46,717 nt of DNA, from positions 1 through 46,717 of the forward strand of contig JALOKP010000016.1 in assembly GCA_025456425.1 (NCBI GenBank). Reading direction: 5' to 3'. Below are positions 16,697 to 23,567 of this stretch, one piece after another; the stretch's first letter is position 1, and every line of letters begins with the position of its first letter. Under the pieces are notes generated by a model that saw only the letters and a program-made list of their open reading frames with translations, was not told the origin of the DNA and made no database searches. The position numbers and the translations under genes are program-made. The DNA comes from Acidobacteriota bacterium. Lineage in GTDB: Bacteria > Acidobacteriota > Polarisedimenticolia > J045.

Positions 16697-18253
16697 ATGA
16701 GCCCAGACAACCGCTTCGACGGATTGGACAAACTGCGCGCCCGGCTCGAAGCCGGCGGCGGCGCCGAGAAGATCGAGCAGCAGCACGCCCGCGGGAAGCT
16801 GACCGCCCGCGAGCGGCTGGCCGCACTGTTCGACCCCGACAGCTTCATCGAGTACGGGCTGTGGGTGAAGCACCGCTCGGCCGAGCTGGCGGGGAAGGAG
16901 TTCCCGGCCGACGGCGTGATCACCGGCAAGGGGGAGATCGAGGGGCGCCCGGTCTTCGCCTTTTCGCAGGACTTCACCGTCGGGGGCGGAGCGGTCGGCG
17001 AGCGCCACGCGCAGAAGATCGTCGAGCTGCTCAACACGGCCCTGAAGTGCGGGATCCCGGTCGTCGGCTTCAACGACGGCGGCGGCGCGCGGATCCAGGA
17101 GGGGGTCGAGGCGCTCTCCGGCTACGGCCGGATCTTCTACCACAACACCCTGCTGTCGGGCGTGGTGCCGCAGATCTCGGTGATCGCCGGGCCGTGCGCC
17201 GGCGGCGCGGCCTACTCCCCTGCCCTGACCGACTTTCTGGTGATGGTCGAGGGGACCGCACATATGTTCATCGCCGGGCCCGAGGTGATCCGGGCCGCGA
17301 CCGGCGAGACGATCAGCGACGAGGCGCTGGGCGGCGCCGCCGCGCACGCCTCGATCGCCGGGAATGTCCATCTCACCGGGCGCGACGACTACGACGCCGT
17401 CGCGCTGGTGAAGCGGCTGATCTCCTTCCTGCCGCAGAACAACCTCGAGTCGCCGACTGACGTCCCCTTCCCCGGCGGCGTGGTCGACGACCCGGCGATC
17501 GACGAGGTCGTGCCCGAGGATCCGCGGCAGGCCTACGATGTGCGCGACGTGCTGGCGCGGGTCGTCGACGGCGCCGACTTCCTCGAGCTGATGCCCGGCT
17601 TCGCGCCGAACATCGTGACCGGCTTCGCACGCCTGGGCGGCATGGCGGTCGGGATCGTCGCCAACCAGCCGCTGGTGCTGGCCGGCTCGCTCGACATCAA
17701 CGCCTCCGACAAGGCCGCCCGCTTCATCCGTTCCTGCAACGTCTATAACGTCCCGCTGGTCACCTTCGTCGACGTCCCGGGGTTCCTGCCCGGGGTGGCC
17801 CAGGAGCACGGCGGAATCATCCGGCACGGGGCCAAGATGCTCTTCGCCTACTCGGCCTCGACGGTCCCCAAGTTGACCGTGATCCTGCGCAAGGCTTACG
17901 GCGGCGCCTATCTGGCGATGTGCTCAAAGGACCTGGGCGCGGAGAGCGTGCTGGCCTGGCCGACGGCCGAGATCGCCGTGATGGGACCGGAGGGCGCGGC
18001 CGGCGTGCTGCACCGCAAGGCGCTCAAGGCGGCCCGCGAGAAGGACCCGAAGGCGGCCGCGGCCCTGCTGGCCGAGAAGGTCGCGGAGTACCGGCGGACC
18101 CACGCCAATCCCTTCCGCGCCGCGGAGGGGCTGCACATCGACGACATCATCCGGCCGGCCTGGACCCGCCGCCTGCTGATCGAGCGGCTGGGGATCCTGC
18201 GCAACAAGCGCGAGCTGAGGCCGGCCAAGAAGCACGGGAACATGCCGCTCTGA
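16697..18253 (+). CDS. mmdA: Acyl-CoA carboxyltransferase subunit, probably methylmalonyl-CoA decarboxylase alpha
   Basis: The protein is 518 aa, the usual length of MmdA/PccB. The N- and C-terminal crotonase-like carboxyltransferase halves are complete: GGGARIQEG, GPCAGGAAYSPAL and FVDVPGFLPG are family hallmarks, and the ending GNMPL is typical of PccB/MmdA. It transfers a carboxyl group between methylmalonyl- (or propionyl-) CoA and the biotin of the carrier encoded next. Sequence alone does not separate PccB from MmdA. The call rests on the neighbours (biotin carrier, OadG-like and OadB-like subunits) and the lack of a biotin carboxylase. ATG 16697 is preferred to GTG 16691; neither has a strong ribosome site. 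Confidence 0.88.
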   Translation: MSPDNRFDGLDKLRARLEAGGGAEKIEQQHARGKLTARERLAALFDPDSFIEYGLWVKHRSAELAGKEFPADGVITGKGEIEGRPVFAFSQDFTVGGGAVGERHAQKIVELLNTALKCGIPVVGFNDGGGARIQEGVEALSGYGRIFYHNTLLSGVVPQISVIAGPCAGGAAYSPALTDFLVMVEGTAHMFIAGPEVIRAATGETISDEALGGAAAHASIAGNVHLTGRDDYDAVALVKRLISFLPQNNLESPTDVPFPGGVVDDPAIDEVVPEDPRQAYDVRDVLARVVDGADFLELMPGFAPNIVTGFARLGGMAVGIVANQPLVLAGSLDINASDKAARFIRSCNVYNVPLVTFVDVPGFLPGVAQEHGGIIRHGAKMLFAYSASTVPKLTVILRKAYGGAYLAMCSKDLGAESVLAWPTAEIAVMGPEGAAGVLHRKALKAAREKDPKAAAALLAEKVAEYRRTHANPFRAAEGLHIDDIIRPAWTRRLLIERLGILRNKRELRPAKKHGNMPL

Positions 18254-18281
18254 GCGGCGACGACGAGCGAGGCGAGGCGCG

Positions 18282-18692
18282 ATGAAGAAGCTCAGGATCA
18301 CGGTCGGCGGCAAGGCGTACGACGTGACGGTGGAGGTCCTCGGCGAGGACGCGCAGGGGCTGGGGGCGCACATGGGAGCGCCGCTGCCGCCGCCCGGGCC
18401 GCGGCCCTCCGGGGCGTCGCCGCCGGTCCCCGGGCCGGTCGCTGGACCGCCTCCGGCGGTCGCTGCCGATCCCGATCTGATCCGCGCCCCGCTGGCGGGG
18501 ACGGTGCAGAAGATCTTCGTCGGCGAGGGGGCGCACGTCGAGGAGAAGTCCCCGGTGGTGCTGCTCGACGCGATGAAGATGGACACCTACATCTATGCCT
18601 CGCGCTCGGGCACGGTCGAGAAGATCGAGGTCAGGCCCGGCGACACGGTGCAGGTCACCGACATCCTGCTCCGCTACCGGCCCGGCGCGTGA
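18282..18692 (+). CDS. mmdC: Biotin carrier (gamma) subunit of the decarboxylase
   Basis: The protein is 136 aa. There is a short N-terminal segment (MKKLRITVGGKAYDVTVE), a Pro/Ala/Gly hinge (residues ~33-62) that lets the arm swing, and a biotinyl domain with DAMKMD, in which Lys99 should be biotinylated. The usual Glu of EAMKM is Asp here, an acceptable variant. The carrier takes CO2 from the carboxyltransferase to the membrane subunit. It starts 28 bp after mmdA. Confidence 0.9.
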   Translation: MKKLRITVGGKAYDVTVEVLGEDAQGLGAHMGAPLPPPGPRPSGASPPVPGPVAGPPPAVAADPDLIRAPLAGTVQKIFVGEGAHVEEKSPVVLLDAMKMDTYIYASRSGTVEKIEVRPGDTVQVTDILLRYRPGA

Positions 18693-18714
18693 GCCGCGGA
18701 ACCCGGAGCCTCCC

Positions 18715-19062
18715 GTGCCGCTGAGCATCCCTGGCGTCGCCCTGCTCGCCTTCGGTGTCGTCTTCCTGGGGATGACGCTGATCGCGCTGCTCCTGCTCGC
18801 GTTGCGCGCGCTAGGGCGGGCGCGCCCGGAACGCCCCGCGCGCGGCGCCGTGGCGGCGGGCGCGGGAACCGTGGCACTCCCTGGTGAGTTGCAGCCCGAG
18901 CTGATCGCGATCCTGGCCGCCGCGGCCGAGGAGGCGCTGGGGGCCCGGGCCCGCATCCACCGCGTCCACATCCACGGCGAGCCCGCCGCGCAGGCCTGGT
19001 CGCGCGCCGGGCGGCTGGACGTGCTCGCCTCGCACCGCGTCGCACCCAAGCGCACCAGCTAG
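18715..19062 (+). CDS. mmdD: OadG-like small membrane (delta) subunit
   Basis: The protein is 115 aa. The start is GTG 18715 with GGAG 6 nt upstream. One N-terminal membrane helix (residues ~5-33, very Leu/Ala-rich) is followed by a basic/Pro stretch and a small C-terminal domain (LQPELIAILAAAAEEALG ... AWSRAGRLDVLASH) like that of OadG/MmdD proteins in other phyla, which anchors the soluble carboxyltransferase to the membrane pump. It lies between the carrier and the beta subunit, as expected. Short subunits of this kind are often missed in annotation. Confidence 0.78.
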   Translation: MPLSIPGVALLAFGVVFLGMTLIALLLLALRALGRARPERPARGAVAAGAGTVALPGELQPELIAILAAAAEEALGARARIHRVHIHGEPAAQAWSRAGRLDVLASHRVAPKRTS

Positions 19063-19086
19063 CCCGCCCGGGGGAGGCCCGCACCC

Positions 19087-20208
19087 GTGTACGAACTGTT
19101 CCACTCGACCGGCCTCGCCAACATGACCTGGCAGCAGGGGGCGATGCTCGGCGTCGCGCTCCTGCTGCTCTACCTGGCGATCGTCAAGGGGTTCGAACCG
19201 CTGCTGCTGGTGCCGATCGGCTTCGGCGCTCTGATGGCCAACCTGCCGCTCTCCGGGCTGATGACCCCGCCGGCCTCCGAGCACGAGATCGGCGGGCTGT
19301 TCCACTACCTCTTCTACGGCGTGCGGCTCGAGATCTTCCCGCCGCTGATCTTCCTCGGCCTCGGCGCGATGACTGACTTCGGCCCGCTGCTCTCCAACCC
19401 CAAGACGCTGTTCCTGGGGGCGGCGGCGCAGATCGGGGTCTTCGGCACCTTCCTCGCCGCCTGCTGGATGGGGTTCACGCCGCAGGAGGCGGCCTCGATC
19501 GGGATCATCGGCGGTGCCGACGGCCCGACCTCGATCTACCTGACGATGAAGCTGGCACCTCACCTGCTGGGGCCGATCGCGGTCTCCGCCTACTCCTACA
19601 TGGCGCTCGTCCCGCTGATCCAGCCGCCGATCATGCGCCTTCTGACGACCGAGAAGGAGCGGAAGATCCGGATGCAGGCCGACTTCATCGTACCGCGGTC
19701 GATCCGGATCATCTTCCCGATCGCGGTCACGATCGTCGGCGCGCTGCTGGTGCCGGCGGCGACCAGCCTGATCGGGCTGCTCATGTTCGGCAACCTGCTG
19801 CGCGAGTGCGGCACGACCGAGCGGCTGTCCAACACCGCGCAGAACGCGCTGATCAACACGGTGACGATCCTGCTCGGGCTGTCGGTCGGGGTCTCGATGG
19901 ACGGGACCAGCTTCCTGCGGCCGCAGACGATCAAGATCCTGGTGCTGGGGTGCGCCGCCTTCGCGCTCTCGACCGCCGGCGGGGTGCTGCTGGGGAAGCT
20001 GATGGCGAAGCTGCCGGGCAGCCCGGTCAACCCGCTGATCGGCGCCGCCGGCGTCTCGGCCGTGCCGATGGCGGCCCGGGTGGCCCACAACGTCGCCCAG
20101 GAGTCCGACCCCCACAACTACCTGCTGATGTACGCGATGGGACCGAACGTCGCCGGGGTGATCGGGACCGCGCTGGCTGCGGGGGCGCTGCTGGCGCTCC
20201 TGGGCTGA
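19087..20208 (+). CDS. mmdB: Na+-translocating decarboxylase beta subunit (OadB/MmdB family)
   Basis: The protein is 373 aa with about nine or ten membrane helices. The start is GTG 19087, with GGGGAGG 9 nt upstream. Family motifs are intact: GGADGPT with Asp145 (equivalent to the essential Asp of K. pneumoniae OadB), the GVSAVPMAARVAH segment and GPNVAGVIGTA near the end. It releases CO2 from carboxybiotin and pumps Na+ outward. Together with the three genes before it, this gives a complete biotin-dependent sodium pump that would conserve energy from decarboxylation, or run in reverse to carboxylate propionyl-CoA. Confidence 0.93.
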   Translation: MYELFHSTGLANMTWQQGAMLGVALLLLYLAIVKGFEPLLLVPIGFGALMANLPLSGLMTPPASEHEIGGLFHYLFYGVRLEIFPPLIFLGLGAMTDFGPLLSNPKTLFLGAAAQIGVFGTFLAACWMGFTPQEAASIGIIGGADGPTSIYLTMKLAPHLLGPIAVSAYSYMALVPLIQPPIMRLLTTEKERKIRMQADFIVPRSIRIIFPIAVTIVGALLVPAATSLIGLLMFGNLLRECGTTERLSNTAQNALINTVTILLGLSVGVSMDGTSFLRPQTIKILVLGCAAFALSTAGGVLLGKLMAKLPGSPVNPLIGAAGVSAVPMAARVAHNVAQESDPHNYLLMYAMGPNVAGVIGTALAAGALLALLG

Positions 20209-20310
20209 GACTCGGGCCGGCTCGGAGGGCAACCCCTGCGGGTTCGCGGCAGAATCGGCTCTGCAACCCCGGGAATCGGCGTATATCCATCCCACCCCCG
20301 GGGAGGTTTG

Positions 20311-22749
20311 ATGGCCGCCGTCCGCCTGGCCCGCCGCGCCGTGCGCGCCGCGCTGGTCCTTGCCTGCACGCTCACCGCGCTCGCCGCGGCCGCCCAGGCC
20401 CCGCCCGAGGTCGGCCCAACGCTGCGCTTCGACGCCGACGGCTCGACGCTGCGCTGGGACGGCGTCCCCGGGGCGGCGGCATACGACCTGTACCGCGGCG
20501 CGCGCGCCGATGGCGGCGACCTGGCGTGCCTCGTGTTCCGCGAGCCGGGGCTCTCGGCCTCCGACCCGGACGCACCGGGGCTCCTCTTCACCTACCTCGT
20601 CGCGGCCTGGAACCCCGCCGGCGAGGGGCCGCTGGGCGAGGCTTCCGACGGCACCCCGCGGGCCGCCGCCGTGCGCTGCGCCGACGACGACGGCGACCTG
20701 GTGCGCGACGACCGCGACAACTGCCCCGCCGCGGCCAACCCGTCGCAGGCCGACCAGAACGCCGACGGGCTGGGCGACGCCTGCGACCCGAAGACCTACA
20801 CCTTCGACGGGGACCTGCCGGGCCTGCGGCCGGCGGAGGTGACGCAGTACGGCGCCGCCAACGGCGGCTTCCTGGTGCGCGACGCGGCGGGCGACCTCGC
20901 CGTGTCGTACGACGGCTCGGGGCAGGGCTGCGTCGACGCCTTCGACCGCCTGCCGCAGGACGGCCCGCAGCAGGGCCAGGCGGTCTACCTGGACACGACC
21001 GCGCTCTCCGACTCGTTCGAGGTGAATCTCTGGAACGAGGGGAGCTACGCCGAGAACGCGGGCGGCGGCCTGCTCTTCCGGATCGACGCGTCCGGTACCG
21101 CCTTCGCCTGGGTCCGGCGCGGCCGCGAACTCACCGCGCTCGGCCAGGCCGCGCTCGGCGGGGCGACGCGCCTGCGCCTGCGGCTGGCGAAGGACTTCGG
21201 GACGCAGTCGACACTGCGGCTGGATCGCTGGAACGGCTCGGGCTGGGACCTCGACGCCGGCGTCTTCCCGATCGCCGACGACCGCCGGCTGTTCGGGCGC
21301 GGGCTCGGACTGTCCGACCTGGTCGACGGGCGGCGGCCGCTGCTGCGCCTGACGGCGGAGGCGACGCTTCCCGCGGCGCCGCTGGCGCTGTTCCGCACGC
21401 ACGACGGGCTCGCGGACTGGAAGCTGTTCCAGCGCGGCCCCGCGGGGCACGCGCCGATCCCGGTGCCGGTCGCCTACCGCGCCGCGGGCGCGGCGCGGCT
21501 GGAGCTGCGGCTGGTCGAGAGCGCGAACGGCGCGCCGCTGCCCGGCTTCGACTGGGCGGACCACGCCGTCCCGGTCTCGGCGGCGCCGGCCGGCGCCTCC
21601 GTCTCGTTCGTACTGGATGAGGTCCCCGCGGGCGGCAACTATGACCTCGAGGCACGGCTGGTCGATGCTGCGACCGGCCAGGTGCTCGGCGCCGACACGG
21701 TCGCCGAGATCGCGGTCGGCGACGTCTTCCTGGCGATCGGCCAGTCGAACATGTCGGGCTACTCCGGAACCCTCGACCCGGCCGAGCCGCCGATCGATCG
21801 CGTCCACCTGTTCGGGAACGACTACGCCTGGAAGCGCGCCCGCGAGCCGATGGACGACGGCACCGACCAGGTCGACCGGGTCAGCGAAGAAGCGCCGGCC
21901 CACACGCTCATGCTGCGCTTCGCCAAGGAGATCGAGAGCACGGTCGGCGTGCCGGTCGCGATCATTCCGGCCCCGCTGGGCGGGACGAACCTCTACAGCC
22001 AGTGGCAGCGCAACGCGGCCGAACCGGCGAACCGCGGCACGCTCTACGGCTCGGCGATCGCGCGGGTCCTGGCCCAGGGCTACGCCCACCCGATCCGCGG
22101 CGCGCTCTGGTACCAGGGCGAGTCGGACGCCGGCCGCGGCACCGACCTGTACCTGGCCGACCTGCGCGCGCTGGTCTCGAACCTGCGGACCGACCTTGGC
22201 GCGCCGAGTCTCTTCTTCGGCAACTGCCAGCTCGCGACCTTCCTCACCGCCGACTACGAAACCTGGCTGCCGATCCAGGAGGCGCAGCGCCGCCAGGGGC
22301 TCGACCCGCTGTCGGGCGTGATTCCGCTCGTCGACCAGCCACGCTCGGACACGATCCACCTCAGCGTCGAGGGCTACAAGACGGCAGGCGTGCGGCTGTC
22401 GCGGGTCGTGCGGGCCGGCTCGTACGGGCAGCCGGCGGTCCAGGTGCCGAAACTGGTCTCCGCGAAGTTCGCCAACGGCGCCCGGACCGAGATCGAGGTC
22501 CGCTGGGACAGGAACGTGACCCCCGGGGCGCCCGGACTGTTCCGCGCGCAGGACGGTGGAACGCCGCTTCAGCCGGTCTCCGGTACGGGAAGCGGCAACA
22601 CGATGCGGCTGCTGTTCTCGCGTTCGCTCGCGTCGAACGCCACGGTCTCGTACGGCTACAGCCGCAACCCGACCTCGGCGTGGGTCGTCGGCGCGGACGG
22701 CTCGGGGCCGGTGCTGGCGTTCTACCGGGTCGCTGTGGGCCCGTTCTAA
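20311..22749 (+). CDS. Secreted sialate O-acetylesterase-like enzyme with thrombospondin type 3 repeat
   Basis: The protein is 812 aa. GGAGG lies 4 nt before ATG 20311, and a signal peptide ends in AAAAQA (~residue 29). Domains in order: fibronectin-like module (~35-120); a calcium-binding thrombospondin type 3 repeat (DDDGDLVRDDRDNCPAAANP, ~124-155); a concanavalin-like sandwich (~158-350); a linker sandwich (~360-465); the SASA esterase domain with Ser479 in GQSNM, WYQGE 600-604, and Asp680/His683 of DTIH; then a C-terminal beta-domain. It should remove O-acetyl groups from sialic acids or plant/microbial glycans outside the cell. It is not obviously part of the decarboxylase operon (102-bp gap). 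Confidence 0.85.
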   Translation: MAAVRLARRAVRAALVLACTLTALAAAAQAPPEVGPTLRFDADGSTLRWDGVPGAAAYDLYRGARADGGDLACLVFREPGLSASDPDAPGLLFTYLVAAWNPAGEGPLGEASDGTPRAAAVRCADDDGDLVRDDRDNCPAAANPSQADQNADGLGDACDPKTYTFDGDLPGLRPAEVTQYGAANGGFLVRDAAGDLAVSYDGSGQGCVDAFDRLPQDGPQQGQAVYLDTTALSDSFEVNLWNEGSYAENAGGGLLFRIDASGTAFAWVRRGRELTALGQAALGGATRLRLRLAKDFGTQSTLRLDRWNGSGWDLDAGVFPIADDRRLFGRGLGLSDLVDGRRPLLRLTAEATLPAAPLALFRTHDGLADWKLFQRGPAGHAPIPVPVAYRAAGAARLELRLVESANGAPLPGFDWADHAVPVSAAPAGASVSFVLDEVPAGGNYDLEARLVDAATGQVLGADTVAEIAVGDVFLAIGQSNMSGYSGTLDPAEPPIDRVHLFGNDYAWKRAREPMDDGTDQVDRVSEEAPAHTLMLRFAKEIESTVGVPVAIIPAPLGGTNLYSQWQRNAAEPANRGTLYGSAIARVLAQGYAHPIRGALWYQGESDAGRGTDLYLADLRALVSNLRTDLGAPSLFFGNCQLATFLTADYETWLPIQEAQRRQGLDPLSGVIPLVDQPRSDTIHLSVEGYKTAGVRLSRVVRAGSYGQPAVQVPKLVSAKFANGARTEIEVRWDRNVTPGAPGLFRAQDGGTPLQPVSGTGSGNTMRLLFSRSLASNATVSYGYSRNPTSAWVVGADGSGPVLAFYRVAVGPF

Positions 22750-22962
22750 CCGGGGACAGCTACCGTAACCGGGGACAGCTACCGTAAGTCGGTAAGCCGG
22801 TCTATCCGGGGACAGCTACCGTAAGTCGGTAAGCCGCGTGCGGCGGCGCGCGCGGTACCCTTATATCGTCTCGGCACGCCGACTTCCGCGCATGAACGCA
22901 GAGTTACGGGGCCATGCTGTCCCCGTAATTCGCGGCTTACCGACTTACGGTAGCTGTCCCCG
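22750..22962. repeat. REP-like palindromic cluster (core GGGGACAGCTACCG)
   Basis: Three direct copies of CCGGGGACAGCTACCGTAA begin at 22750, 22769 and 22806. The last two continue with GTCGGTAAGCCG. A perfect inverted partner of the third copy lies at 22931-22962, giving 32-bp identical arms (22807-22838 with 22931-22962) around a 92-nt loop. The loop holds a smaller perfect hairpin (TTACGGGG 22904-22911 with CCCCGTAA 22921-22928). It fills the gap between two convergent genes. This pattern is typical of REP/BIME elements moved by RAYT (REP-associated tyrosine) transposases. No transposase gene is in the window. Confidence 0.85.
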
Positions 22963-22967
22963 ATTTG

Positions 22968-23567
22968 CTAGTACTCGACGACCTTGTCCACGCGAAGCAG
23001 CCACCCAGCCTCGCCCGGTGCCAGCTTGTACTGCAGCTGACGCCACTTTCCGCTCGGCTGGGTGTTCGTGTCCCCTCCCGCGTAGAGCGGGAAGCGCTGG
23101 ACCAGGGTCGACTCGACGACCGCGAACTCGTCGTGGCCCATGTAGCCCTTCGAAGCCTTCGGGTCGTCGGCTACCGGCGGCAGGTAGATCTCGCTCAGGG
23201 ACTTCTTCTGGTTGGCCGAGAAGGCGATCAGCGAGCCATACGATCCGCTGCCGGCGGACTGGACGTAGACATAGACCTCCGGCGAGCCGTCGACGTTGAG
23301 GTCGGCCACCTCGGCCCCGACGACGGTCCCATCGGCCTCCCGCTCCACCGGTGCGTTGTCGATCTCGAGGCCGCTGGGGGTGATCGTCACCTTGTTGAGC
23401 GACGACGCGTTGGGGCAGGTCACGCGGAAGGTGATCCCCTGCAACTCGAGCGTCCGGGCGAATCCTGCGGGCTCCGGGGGCGCGGGTCGCGACTCGTCCC
23501 GCGGGCCGCACGCCGCGAAGGCGAAGGCCAGTCCCAGCAGGGCGAGGCCCGTGATCCGTCTTGTCAT
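22968..23567 (-). CDS. PliI-type (lysozyme inhibitor-like) lipoprotein
   Basis: The protein is 199 aa. The leader ends at FAA-C20, a probable lipobox. The rest matches the PliI-like family as I know it: GAEVADLNVDGSPEVYVYVQ, SGSYGSLIAFSANQKKS, ASKGYMGHDEFAV and a C-terminal AGWLLRVDKV strand. PliI proteins inhibit invertebrate-type lysozyme in the periplasm; whether this one does is not shown by sequence. Its ATG overlaps the stop of the phosphatase/kinase gene by ATGA, so it is translationally coupled and is the last gene of the operon, with its stop 5 bp from the REP cluster. Confidence 0.8.
   Translation of the reverse strand: MTRRITGLALLGLAFAFAACGPRDESRPAPPEPAGFARTLELQGITFRVTCPNASSLNKVTITPSGLEIDNAPVEREADGTVVGAEVADLNVDGSPEVYVYVQSAGSGSYGSLIAFSANQKKSLSEIYLPPVADDPKASKGYMGHDEFAVVESTLVQRFPLYAGGDTNTQPSGKWRQLQYKLAPGEAGWLLRVDKVVEY

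Noticed and set aside
16697-18253. Calling this gene propionyl-CoA carboxylase beta (pccB)
   Set aside because: No biotin carboxylase is present and the next three genes are carrier, OadG-like and OadB-like subunits, so a decarboxylase pump fits better.
22750-22962. CRISPR array
   Set aside because: Copies are spaced irregularly, include an inverted one, and the intervening sequences are not equal-length spacers; the pattern fits REP elements.
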